A stretch of 64,000 bases of DNA, taken from assembly GCF_016901015.1 (NCBI RefSeq), contig NZ_JAFEUP010000001.1, positions 930,001 through 994,000 on the forward strand, read 5' to 3'. Position 1 is the first letter of the stretch; each line of letters opens with the position of its first letter. Below the pieces are notes generated by a model. The model was not told the origin of the DNA and did no database searches. It was given only the letters and a program-made list of their open reading frames with translations. The stretch is from Zestomonas insulae. GTDB taxonomy: Bacteria; Pseudomonadota; Gammaproteobacteria; Pseudomonadales; Pseudomonadaceae. Below are positions 33,351 to 42,775 of the stretch, one piece after another. The position numbers and the translations under genes are program-made.

Positions 33351-33379
33351 TTGACCGGTCATTCCGACACCCCTATACT
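33351..33379 (+). promoter_or_regulatory. tRNA-Leu promoter
   Basis: TTGACC (33351-33356), a 17-base spacer and TATACT (33374-33379) place transcription start near 33386, seven bases before the tRNA. Confidence 0.8.
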
Positions 33380-33392
33380 CCGCCGCCACTGT

Positions 33393-33477
33393 GCCCCGGT
33401 GGCGGAATCGGTAGACGCGGCGGATTCAAAATCCGTTTTCGAAAGGAGTGGGAGTTCGAGTCTCCCCCGGGGCACCA
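33393..33477 (+). tRNA. tRNA-Leu (anticodon CAA)
   Basis: 85-base class II tRNA. Acceptor stem GCCCCGG / CCGGGGC with discriminator A and encoded CCA. D-arm GGTGGCGGAATCGGTAGAC, anticodon loop TTCAAAA with CAA flanked by the stem GCGGA/TCCGT, a variable arm (TTTCGAAAGGAGT region), and T-arm GGGAGTTCGAGTCTCCC. Reads UUG codons. Confidence 0.96.
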
Positions 33478-33795
33478 TGCATCACTTCATGCCGTCATGG
33501 CATCGACCGCAAAGCTTCATTTCCGCACCCATATCGAGCCCCTCAAAACGCCGCTCGCAGCGCCTTTAAATACGAATCTTTCGAGGGTTGTATTTTCTCT
33601 CGGAGTTGTCGTAGAGTGCCGGCAGCTGTGTTTGCATGGGTCGCTTTGAACCGTGGCCTGGTGCAGCAGATCACTTGATTTGCTACATCCCGATCCCGAT
33701 CGACGTCTCTTATATCTGCAACCAGTCCAGTCCTCTTCGCTCCAACGAATCGCTGAAGAGGCTGTCATCAACTCTAAGTTTCAAGGAAATAAGAT
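33478..33795 (+). promoter_or_regulatory. Promoter and long leader of the cold-shock gene
   Basis: 318 bases without a gene. TTGTAT (33588-33593) and TAGAGT (33612-33617), 18 bases apart, are a candidate promoter; transcription from ~33624 would leave a ~170-base 5' UTR. Long structured leaders are usual for cspA-type mRNAs. AAGGA stands 8 bases before the csp ATG. The first 100 bases after the tRNA show no clear terminator. Confidence 0.45.
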
Positions 33796-34008
33796 ATGTC
33801 GAATCGTCAGAACGGCACCGTCAAGTGGTTTAACGACGAAAAAGGTTACGGTTTCATCACTCCAGAAAGCGGTCCGGATCTGTTCGTGCACTTCCGCGCC
33901 ATCGAAGGTAACGGCTTCAAAAGCCTGAAAGAAGGCCAGAAGGTCACCTTCGTTGCTGTGCAAGGTCAAAAGGGCATGCAGGCCGACCAGGTTCAAGTCC
34001 TGGGCTAA
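33796..34008 (+). CDS. Cold-shock domain protein (CspA family)
   Basis: 70-aa single-stranded nucleic-acid-binding protein, probably an RNA chaperone. Both RNP motifs are present: RNP1 KGYGFITP (residues ~16-23) and RNP2 LFVHF (~29-33). Basic and aromatic residues of the five-stranded OB-fold are conserved ([16 protein letters not shown]). The long 5' leader suggests cold-responsive post-transcriptional control. Several paralogues usually exist in Pseudomonas, so I do not assign cspA, capB or cspD. Confidence 0.95.
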   Translation: MSNRQNGTVKWFNDEKGYGFITPESGPDLFVHFRAIEGNGFKSLKEGQKVTFVAVQGQKGMQADQVQVLG

Positions 34009-34025
34009 GCACTGCGGTTCTGAAG

Positions 34026-34056
34026 AGCCTCTGATGGCGACATCAGGGGCTTTTTT
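34026..34056 (+). terminator. Terminator after the cold-shock gene
   Basis: Stem AGCCTCTGATG / CATCAGGGGCT (one mismatch) with GCGA loop and six T, 17 bases after the stop. Confidence 0.9.
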
Positions 34057-34089
34057 ACGCCCACGATTTTTTCACTTCGATTGAGCGCC

Positions 34090-34590
34090 ATGGCCAAGCA
34101 CCATCAACTCCGCCCCCAGGGCGACTTCCCCGCCGCCGGCCTGCCGCGCCGCCTTGCCGCGATCTTCTATGACTCTCTGCTGTGCATCGCACTGATGATG
34201 GTGGTGACGCTGCTGTACCAGCAGGTGATCCTGCGCAGCATCCACGGCAGCGAACGCCTCAAGGAACTGGCGGAGAGCGGCGCACTGAACCACGACCCGA
34301 TCCTCTCGACCCTGCTGCTGTTCAGCCTGTTCGGCTTCTTCGCCAAGTTCTGGACGCACAACGGCCAGACTCTCGGCATGCAGGTCTGGGGGATCCGCGT
34401 ACAGAACGCCGACGGTACGGCGATCGACCTGTGGCAGGCGCTGCTGCGCTTTCTGATCGCCATCATCTCCTGGCTCGCCGCTGGCCTGGGTTTTCTGTGG
34501 ACGCTGTGGGACAAACAGAAGCGCAGCTGGCACGACATGTATTCGGGCAGCTGCGTCGTGCAGCTGCCAAAGAACAGCCATAAGAAGTGA
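34090..34590 (+). CDS. RDD family inner-membrane protein
   Basis: 166-aa membrane protein with the RDD domain. Three or four TM segments: about 24-42 (AIFYDSLLCIALMMVVTLLY), 73-92 (LLLFSLFGFFAKFW) and 120-142 (LRFLIAIISWLAAGLGFLW). The motif-bearing residues are R and D near the first helix (PRRLAAIFYDS) and the WHDMYSGSCVV end. Start at ATG 34090; a TTG three codons upstream is possible. Function of RDD proteins is poorly defined, with ion or solute transport suggested for some. Confidence 0.82.
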   Translation: MAKHHQLRPQGDFPAAGLPRRLAAIFYDSLLCIALMMVVTLLYQQVILRSIHGSERLKELAESGALNHDPILSTLLLFSLFGFFAKFWTHNGQTLGMQVWGIRVQNADGTAIDLWQALLRFLIAIISWLAAGLGFLWTLWDKQKRSWHDMYSGSCVVQLPKNSHKK

Positions 34591-34592
34591 AC

Positions 34593-34624
34593 AAAAAGGC
34601 CGGCGCGAAGCCGGCTTTTTTTAT
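34593..34624 (+). terminator. Bidirectional terminator between the RDD gene and lptG
   Basis: Stem GCCGGC / GCCGGC with GCGAA loop, five A before and seven T after. Serves both convergent genes. Confidence 0.88.
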
Positions 34625-34639
34625 GTGGTTGCGCTCAAC

Positions 34640-35701
34640 TCAACCGGCGCGACGCAACATCCACACGCCGGCCAGGGCGCAGATGCCACTAGGGATCAGC
34701 ACCGCCAGCAGCGGCGAGAAACCGAACACTAGGCTGGACGGCCCCAGCAGATCCTGCGCGATGCGGAACACGAAGCCGACCAGTACCCCGGTGAACACCC
34801 GCTGCCCGAGGGTCACCGAGCGCAGCGGACCGAAGATGAAGGAAATTGCCATCAATACCAGCGCCGCAGTCACCAGCGGCTGCAGCAGCTTGGTCCAGAA
34901 CGCCAGCCAGTAGCGACCGTTGTTCAGCCCCTGCTCGGCCAGGTAATGGATGTAGCGCCACAGCCCGGCCACCGACAGCGCGTCAGGCTCCAGCACCACG
35001 GTGCCGAGCAGCTGCGGGCTCAGCTCGACGTCCCAGCGCTCGCTCGGACTGTTGATCACCTCGGTGCTGCGGCCACGGAAATGCGTGGTCGACACTTCAC
35101 TGAGCAGCCAGGAATGGCCTTCGTACTGCGCGCGCTTGGCGAAGCTCGACGCCTGCAGATGGCGCTGCTCGTCGAACTGGTAGCGGGTCACCCCGTACAG
35201 CACACCGCCGGGCTGCACCGAGTTGATGTGTACGAACTCGTTGCCCTGACGATGCCAGAGACCGCGCTTGGCGCTCTGCGCCTCGCCACCGCCCTGAGCC
35301 ATCGAGCGACTGGCCTGCGCCTGGTTCTCGCTCCACGGCGCCACGTACTCGCCGATCAGAATGCCGACCAGCATCAGCACCAGCATGGGCTTCATCACCG
35401 CCCAGACGATGCGCCCCACCGACACCCCGGCGGCGCGCATGATGGTCAGCTCGCTGTGGCTGGCGAGGTTGCCCAGGCCGATCAGGCACCCGATCAACGC
35501 CGCCATCGGCAGCATGTCGTAGATCCGCCGTGGCGCGGTCAACAGCACATACCAGGCGGCATCGAGCAGCCCGTAACCGCCCTCGACGTCGCCCAGCTCA
35601 TCAATAAAGGCAAACAGCAGCGCCAGGCTGACGATCACCCCGAGCACGGCAAGGATGGCGAAGAACACACTGGTGCCGATGTAGCGATCCAACTTAGGCA
35701 T
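34640..35701 (-). CDS. lptG: LPS export permease LptG
   Basis: Inner-membrane half-permease of LptB2FG, which extracts LPS and passes it to the LptC-A-D bridge. 353 aa from ATG 35701 (MPKLDRYIGTSVFFAILAVL), with AGGGAG 7 bases upstream. Six TM segments in two groups of three flank a periplasmic beta-jellyroll (~135-265). The ATG overlaps the end of lptF by 8 bases, so the two are translationally coupled. Confidence 0.96.
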   Translation of the reverse strand: MPKLDRYIGTSVFFAILAVLGVIVSLALLFAFIDELGDVEGGYGLLDAAWYVLLTAPRRIYDMLPMAALIGCLIGLGNLASHSELTIMRAAGVSVGRIVWAVMKPMLVLMLVGILIGEYVAPWSENQAQASRSMAQGGGEAQSAKRGLWHRQGNEFVHINSVQPGGVLYGVTRYQFDEQRHLQASSFAKRAQYEGHSWLLSEVSTTHFRGRSTEVINSPSERWDVELSPQLLGTVVLEPDALSVAGLWRYIHYLAEQGLNNGRYWLAFWTKLLQPLVTAALVLMAISFIFGPLRSVTLGQRVFTGVLVGFVFRIAQDLLGPSSLVFGFSPLLAVLIPSGICALAGVWMLRRAG

Positions 35702-36815
35702 GCGCCATCTCCCTAACTGCACGACGGCTGGCCCATTTCAGACGCAACGGCTCCCAATAGATCAGCAGCAAGCCGATCATCAGGAAGATCCCATGTACCC
35801 ACCACAAGCCGACGCTGATCGGCAGCTTGCCCTTGTCCAGTGCGCCGCGCATGGCGATCAGCAACGACAGGTAGGCCATGTATAGGAGGATCGCCGGCAG
35901 CAGCTTGAGGAAGCGCCCCTGCCGCGGATTGACTCGCGCCAGGGGCACGGCCATCAGGGTGACCACGAACACCAGCAGCGGGATCGACAGGCGCCACTGC
36001 AACTCGGCAACGTGACGCTGATCGTCACTGCCCCACAGCTCGCGGGTGGGAATCGCCTCGCGCTCACCGATATCGGTACTCACCTCCGGGCGTTGCAGCA
36101 GCATGCCGTAGGTGTCGTACTGGATCGCCCGGTAGTCGGCCTTGCCGGGATTGCCGTCGTAGCGGAAGCCGTTCTCGAGAATCAGGTAGCGACTGCCATC
36201 GGCCTGGATTTCCTGGCGACCCTTCTCGGCGACCAGCACGGTGATGCCGCGCTCCTTGCCACTATCCTTGGATAGGCGCTTGTCGGAGATGAAGATGCCA
36301 CCCAACTCGGCGCGATCGCTGGACAGCTCCTGCACGTAGGTAACCCGCGTGCCGTCCTTCATCGACTGGAAGCGCCCAGGCACCAGGGTATCGAACTCGG
36401 TCAGGGCATCCTGCTCATTGAGAATGCGCGCCACCTGCGCGACGCCCTGCGGCGCCAGACCCAGGCTCAGCCAGGCGACCAGCAGGGCGATCAACGTGGC
36501 CGGCCCGAGGGTGTAGGCGAGCAGGCGCTGCTGGCTCATGCCGGTCGCCGACAGCACGGTCATCTCGCTGTCGAGATAGAGCCGGCCATAGGCGAGCAGG
36601 ATCGCCAGGAACAGACCCAGCGGCAGGATCAGCTGCAGGAAGCCAGGAATCCGGAAGCCCATGATCATAAACAGCACGCCCGGATCAAGCGCGCCTTGCG
36701 CTGCCTGGGCCAGGTACTTGATGAAGCGCCCGCTCATGATGATTACCAGCAGCACGGCACTGACCGCACTGAGGGTAAGCAATAACTCGCGGGAGAGATA
36801 ACGGAAGACGATCAA
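35694..36815 (-). CDS. lptF: LPS export permease LptF
   Basis: Partner of LptG in the LPS extractor. 373 aa, beginning (TTG)IVFRYLSRELLLTLSAVSAV; TTG at 36815 is used because the family N-terminus begins exactly here and GGAG lies 8 bases upstream. TM helices near 12-32, 55-78 and 98-120 precede the periplasmic jellyroll, and three more follow from ~272. It diverges from pepA over a 139-base gap. Confidence 0.95.
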   Translation of the reverse strand: MIVFRYLSRELLLTLSAVSAVLLVIIMSGRFIKYLAQAAQGALDPGVLFMIMGFRIPGFLQLILPLGLFLAILLAYGRLYLDSEMTVLSATGMSQQRLLAYTLGPATLIALLVAWLSLGLAPQGVAQVARILNEQDALTEFDTLVPGRFQSMKDGTRVTYVQELSSDRAELGGIFISDKRLSKDSGKERGITVLVAEKGRQEIQADGSRYLILENGFRYDGNPGKADYRAIQYDTYGMLLQRPEVSTDIGEREAIPTRELWGSDDQRHVAELQWRLSIPLLVFVVTLMAVPLARVNPRQGRFLKLLPAILLYMAYLSLLIAMRGALDKGKLPISVGLWWVHGIFLMIGLLLIYWEPLRLKWASRRAVREMAHA

Positions 36816-38442
<1,627 letters not shown>

Positions 38443-38444
38443 TG

Positions 38445-38518
38445 CCGGGCGGCGCGGATCGATTCGCCGATTTGCCGGTCTGACCGGTATCGCGCAACGA
38501 TCCGCCGCCGCGCCTGGC
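38445..38518 (+). other. Structured pepA-holC gap
   Basis: A long imperfect inverted repeat (GCGGCGCGGATCG near 38449 against CGATCCGCCGCCGC near 38499) encloses a smaller CCGGTC/GACCGG repeat. No T-run follows. It could stabilise the pepA mRNA end or act as a weak attenuator. Confidence 0.4.
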
Positions 38519-38534
38519 GCACCTCGGAAGCCCC

Positions 38535-38954
38535 ATGCCCAGAATCGAGTTCTACGTCCTCTCCTCCACCGCCCCGGCCGACCGCCTGCGCGCCGCCTGC
38601 CAGCTGGCGCTGAAGGGCTGGCGGGCGGGCATGCCGGTATTCGTGCGCGGCCAGGACGACGCGCAACTGCAGGAACTCGACGAGATGCTGTGGCGCTTCA
38701 AGGCCGATGCGTTCTTGCCGCACGACCGCCACGGCAGCGATCCACAGGCGCCGGTGGTGCTCGGCCTGGACGACGAGCCGGCCAGCCGCCAGGGCCTGCT
38801 GATTAACCTGCAACCGAACATCTCGCCGTTTCTCGACCATTTCGGCCGCGTCATCGAGATCGTCAACCAAGCCCCGGCGCTGCTGACCGCCTGCCGGGAG
38901 AATTTCCGCCTGTATCGCACGCGGGGCTATGATCCCAAGCGTGTCGAACTTTAA
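38535..38954 (+). CDS. holC: DNA polymerase III chi subunit
   Basis: Chi links the clamp loader psi subunit to single-strand-binding protein at the replication fork. 139 aa. Family features: MPRIEFYVLSSTAPADRLRAACQLALKGW (start), the central DEMLWRFKADAFLPHD, and GLLINLQP followed by FGRVIEIV. Located between pepA and valS, its usual place. Confidence 0.94.
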   Translation: MPRIEFYVLSSTAPADRLRAACQLALKGWRAGMPVFVRGQDDAQLQELDEMLWRFKADAFLPHDRHGSDPQAPVVLGLDDEPASRQGLLINLQPNISPFLDHFGRVIEIVNQAPALLTACRENFRLYRTRGYDPKRVEL

Positions 38955-39349
38955 TGCCCGCCATGGATACCCCCAAGCCCCCGATCAAGCCCACTCACCT
39001 GCTGGACGACCTCGAGTCGATCCGCCAACTGCTGGATGAGGAAGGGCTGGAGCCGCCGCTGCTGACGGAGACCATCGACAGCGACGCGATTCCGCTGCTT
39101 TCCGAGATCATTCCGGAAGCACCGGCCGTGACGCCTGCGCCGACGCAGCCCGCGTTGCCGCTCGAGCCGGCCCCTGCGCCGCCGGTGCTGGAACGCCGCG
39201 ACCCGCTGCACCTTGACAAGGAACTGCGCGCCGCCGCACAACTGCTGCTGCAGGACGTGATCGACGATTTCGTGCCGCAGATCGAAGCCGAACTCAAGCG
39301 CCGCCTCGAGGCGCGCATGGAACGCCTGCTCAGCCAGCGCAAGCGCTGA
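38954..39349 (+). CDS. Conserved small protein between holC and valS, function unknown
   Basis: 131 aa; I do not recognise a named domain. The ATG overlaps the holC stop (TAATG), implying coupling. The N-terminal half is acidic with a short hydrophobic patch (HLLDDLESIRQLLDEEG), the middle is Pro/Ala-rich (~55-78), and the C-terminal half is a likely amphipathic helix (DKELRAAAQLLLQDVIDDFV, then an RRLEARMERLL end). The layout resembles a disordered linker between two binding helices. By position it may be a replication accessory protein, but this is only contextual. Confidence 0.8.
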   Translation: MPAMDTPKPPIKPTHLLDDLESIRQLLDEEGLEPPLLTETIDSDAIPLLSEIIPEAPAVTPAPTQPALPLEPAPAPPVLERRDPLHLDKELRAAAQLLLQDVIDDFVPQIEAELKRRLEARMERLLSQRKR

Positions 39350-39422
39350 CCCCCCCTGCCCCGCCCGCGTATCCGCTCGATCGCGGGCGCGCGCCCCACA
39401 TCCCCGTTGCCCACCGCTCCTT

Positions 39423-39431
39423 TGATATACT
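39423..39431 (+). promoter_or_regulatory. Extended -10 of the valS promoter
   Basis: TGA followed by TATACT, 40 bases before the valS ATG, in a gap of 121 bases after the preceding gene. No good -35 lies 16-18 bases upstream, which the extended -10 could offset. Confidence 0.5.
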
Positions 39432-39470
39432 CGCCGGCTTTCCGTTATCAGCCTTCGGTCCCGCCGCACC

Positions 39471-42302
39471 ATGGACAAGACCTACCAGCCGCACGCCATT
39501 GAATCCCGTTGGTACTCCGAGTGGGAGTCCAAGAACTACTTCGCCCCGCAAGGTTCCGGCGAGTCCTACACCATCGCCCTGCCGCCGCCGAACGTCACCG
39601 GCAGCCTGCACATGGGCCACGGCTTCAACAACGCGATCATGGATGCGCTGATCCGTTTCCGCCGCATGCAGGGCCGCAACACCCTCTGGCAGCCGGGCAC
39701 CGACCACGCCGGGATCGCCACGCAGATGGTGGTGGAGCGTCAGCTCGGCGCGCAGAACCTGTCGCGTCACGACCTCGGCCGCGAGAAGTTCCTGGACAAG
39801 GTCTGGGAGTGGAAGGAAGAGTCGGGCGGCACCATCACCCGGCAGATCCGCCGCCTGGGCTCCTCGGTGGACTGGTCGCGCGAGCGCTTCACCATGGACG
39901 ACGGCCTCTCCGAGGCGGTCAAGGAAGCCTTCGTACGCCTGCACGAGGACGGCCTGATCTACCGCGGCAAGCGTCTGGTCAACTGGGACACCAAGCTGCA
40001 CACGGCGATTTCCGACCTCGAAGTGGAAAACCACGACGAGAAGGGCCACCTGTGGAACCTGCGCTACCCGCTGGCCGACGGCCACCAGACTGCTGACGGC
40101 AAGGACTACCTGGTGGTCGCCACCACTCGCCCGGAAACTATGCTCGGCGACGCCGCCGTGGCCGTGCATCCGGACGACGAACGCTACAAGGCGCTGATCG
40201 GCACCTTCGTCGAGCTGCCGCTGGTGGGCCGCCGTATCCCGATCATCGGCGACGAGTACTGCGACCCCGAGTTCGGCACCGGTTGCGTGAAGATCACCCC
40301 GGCGCACGACTTCAACGACTATGAAGTCGGCAAACGCCACAACCTGCCGCTGCTCAACATCTTCGACAAGAATGCCGCGGTGCTCGCCCAGGCTCAGGTG
40401 TTCAACCTCGATGGCAGCGTCAACGATGCCGTCGACGGCAGCCTGCCGGCCGACTACGCCGGTCTCGACCGCTTCGTCGCGCGCAAGCAGATCGTCGCCG
40501 CCTTCGAGGCCGCCGGCCTGCTCGAGAAGATCGACGACCACGCGCTGAAAGTGCCGAAGGGCGACCGCTCCGGCACGGTGATCGAACCGTGGCTGACCGA
40601 CCAATGGTACGTCTCCACCAAGCCGCTGGCCGAGAAAGCCATCGCCGCCGTGGAAGACGGCAGCATCCAGTTCGTGCCCAAGCAGTACGAGAACATGTAC
40701 TTCAGCTGGATGCGCGACATCCAGGACTGGTGCATCAGCCGTCAGCTGTGGTGGGGCCACCGCATCCCGGCCTGGTACGACGAGGCCGGCAACGTCTACG
40801 TCGGCCGCGACGAGGCGGAAGTGCGCGCCAAGCACAACCTCGGCAGCCAGCCGCTGCGCCAGGACGACGACGTGCTCGACACCTGGTTCAGCTCGGGGCT
40901 GTGGACCTTCTCCACGCTCGGCTGGCCGGAACAGACCGATTTCCTGAAGACCTTCCACCCCACCGACGTGCTGGTCACCGGCTTCGACATCATCTTCTTC
41001 TGGGTCGCCCGGATGATCATGCTGTCGCTGCACCTAACCCAGCAGATTCCGTTCAAGACCGTCTACGTCCACGGTCTGGTGCGCGACGGCCAGGGCCAGA
41101 AGATGTCCAAGTCCAAGGGCAACGTGCTCGACCCGCTGGACATCGTCGACGGCATCACCCTCGACGCACTGCTGGAAAAACGCACTAGCGGCATGATGCA
41201 GCCCAAGCTCGCCGAGAAGATCGCCAAGCAGACCAAGGCGGAATTCCCCGAGGGCATCAACAGCTACGGTACCGACGCGCTGCGCTTCACCTTCTGCTCG
41301 CTGGCCTCCACCGGCCGCGACATCAAGTTCGACATGGGCCGCGTCGAGGGCTACCGCAACTTCTGCAACAAGCTGTGGAACGCCGCCAACTTCGTCATCG
41401 AGAACACCGATGGCCAGGACACCGGGATCAACGGTGAGCCGGTCGAGCTGTCCTCGGTGGACCGCTGGATCATCTCCCAACTGCAGCGCGCCGAGCAGGA
41501 AGTCACCCGCCAGCTCGACGCCTTCCGCTTCGACCTGGCCGCCCAGGCGCTCTACGAGTTCGTCTGGGACGAGTACTGCGCCTGGTACCTGGAGCTGGTC
41601 AAGCCGGTGCTGTGGGACGAGAACGCGCCGATCGAGCGCCAGCGCGGCACCCGCCGCACGCTGATCCGCGTGCTCGAAGTGGCGTTGCGCCTGGCCCACC
41701 CGTTCATGCCGTTCATCACCGAAGAAATCTGGCAGCGCATCAAGGGCCAGGCCGGCAAATCCGGCGACACCCTGATGCTGCAACCCTGGCCGGTGGCCGA
41801 CGAGGCGAAGATCGACGCCGCCGCGGAAGACGACATCGAGTGGGTCAAGACCCTGATGCTCGGCGTGCGGCAGATCCGTGGCGAGATGAAGATCTCCATG
41901 GCCAAGCGCATCGACGTCATCGTCAACAACGCTTCGCCGTCCGACCACCGTCGCCTGGCCGACAACGAGCCGCTGCTGATGAAGCTGGCCAAGCTGGAGA
42001 CCATCCGCGTGCTCGGCGAAGGCGAGGAAGCGCCGATGTCGGCCACCGCACTGGTCGGCGACATGCAGGTGCTGGTGCCGATGGCCGGGCTGATTGACAA
42101 GGCCGCCGAGCTGGCGCGTCTGGACAAGGAAATCCAACGCCTGGACGGCGAGGTCAAGCGCGTCGGCGGCAAGCTGGCCAACGAAGGCTTCGTCGCCAAG
42201 GCCCCGGCCGAGGTGCTCGACAAGGAGCGCGCCAAGCTGGCCGAAGCCGAGCAGGCGCTGACCAACCTGGTCGAGCAGCGCGAGAAGATCGCCAGCCTGT
42301 AA
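39471..42302 (+). CDS. valS: Valyl-tRNA synthetase
   Basis: Class Ia synthetase with editing function for threonine. 943 aa. The HIGH-type motif is HMGH in [16 protein letters not shown] (~residues 45-50), the CP1 editing domain lies ~200-340, and KMSKS is in [16 protein letters not shown] (~545). The anticodon-binding domain precedes a C-terminal coiled-coil arm (~880-943, [19 protein letters not shown]). Ends with a terminator. Confidence 0.98.
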   Translation: MDKTYQPHAIESRWYSEWESKNYFAPQGSGESYTIALPPPNVTGSLHMGHGFNNAIMDALIRFRRMQGRNTLWQPGTDHAGIATQMVVERQLGAQNLSRHDLGREKFLDKVWEWKEESGGTITRQIRRLGSSVDWSRERFTMDDGLSEAVKEAFVRLHEDGLIYRGKRLVNWDTKLHTAISDLEVENHDEKGHLWNLRYPLADGHQTADGKDYLVVATTRPETMLGDAAVAVHPDDERYKALIGTFVELPLVGRRIPIIGDEYCDPEFGTGCVKITPAHDFNDYEVGKRHNLPLLNIFDKNAAVLAQAQVFNLDGSVNDAVDGSLPADYAGLDRFVARKQIVAAFEAAGLLEKIDDHALKVPKGDRSGTVIEPWLTDQWYVSTKPLAEKAIAAVEDGSIQFVPKQYENMYFSWMRDIQDWCISRQLWWGHRIPAWYDEAGNVYVGRDEAEVRAKHNLGSQPLRQDDDVLDTWFSSGLWTFSTLGWPEQTDFLKTFHPTDVLVTGFDIIFFWVARMIMLSLHLTQQIPFKTVYVHGLVRDGQGQKMSKSKGNVLDPLDIVDGITLDALLEKRTSGMMQPKLAEKIAKQTKAEFPEGINSYGTDALRFTFCSLASTGRDIKFDMGRVEGYRNFCNKLWNAANFVIENTDGQDTGINGEPVELSSVDRWIISQLQRAEQEVTRQLDAFRFDLAAQALYEFVWDEYCAWYLELVKPVLWDENAPIERQRGTRRTLIRVLEVALRLAHPFMPFITEEIWQRIKGQAGKSGDTLMLQPWPVADEAKIDAAAEDDIEWVKTLMLGVRQIRGEMKISMAKRIDVIVNNASPSDHRRLADNEPLLMKLAKLETIRVLGEGEEAPMSATALVGDMQVLVPMAGLIDKAAELARLDKEIQRLDGEVKRVGGKLANEGFVAKAPAEVLDKERAKLAEAEQALTNLVEQREKIASL

Positions 42303-42309
42303 CCGAACC

Positions 42310-42341
42310 GAGGCCCGCCAATGAGCGGGCCTCGTTCTTTT
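42310..42341 (+). terminator. Terminator after valS
   Basis: 9-bp stem GAGGCCCGC / GCGGGCCTC with a 6-base loop, then GTTCTTTT; 7 bases after the stop. Confidence 0.88.
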
Positions 42342-42343
42342 AG

Positions 42344-42400
42344 GTAGGGGCGAATTCGTTCGCGATCGGCAGCCGCCATCGCGAATGAATTCGCTCCTAC
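42344..42400 (+). repeat. REP-like palindrome, copy 1
   Basis: Arms GTAGG(G/A)GCGAATTC(G/A)TTCGCGAT and its complement ATCGCGAATGAATTCGCTCCTAC, separated by about 12 bases. Same family as 44625-44695 and 59790-59850. Reads SEFIRD-like when translated. Intergenic, directly behind the valS terminator. Confidence 0.85.
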
Positions 42401-42437
42401 AGCAACCTCCCGGATGGCCAACCGCAAGGACTCGCCC

Positions 42438-42734
42438 ATGGACGTCAGCAAGACCAAAACTAGCTTCTACCGCCGCCTCTACGTCGCCTGGCTGATCGAC
42501 AGCGGCGCGGCGACCAGCGTGCCGGCACTGATGGCCGCCACCGGCATGCCGCGGCGCACCGCGCAGGACACCCTGGCGGCGCTGGCCGACCTGGACATCG
42601 ACTGCCAGTTCGCCCAGCAGGCCGGCGAGCGCAACAACGCCGGTCACTACCTGATCCGCGACTGGGGCGCCATCGACAAGCAGTGGATCGACGCCCACCT
42701 GCCGCAGATCAAGGCGTTGCTCGGCTACCCCTGA
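42438..42734 (+). CDS. Small winged helix-turn-helix protein
   Basis: 98-aa probable DNA-binding protein. The segment YVAWLIDSGAATSVPALMAATGMPRRTAQDTLAALADL has the helix-turn-helix layout, with TGMPRRTAQDTLAAL as recognition helix; an acidic/aromatic C-terminus follows. AAGGA lies 7 bases before the ATG at 42438, whereas the in-frame ATG at 42414 has none. No regulatory target is evident; the SLC13-type permease gene begins 41 bases after the stop and may be co-transcribed. Confidence 0.78.
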   Translation: MDVSKTKTSFYRRLYVAWLIDSGAATSVPALMAATGMPRRTAQDTLAALADLDIDCQFAQQAGERNNAGHYLIRDWGAIDKQWIDAHLPQIKALLGYP

Positions 42735-42775
42735 CTAGACTTCTCCTGCGCCCGGCACAGGAGAATCCAGGCCGC

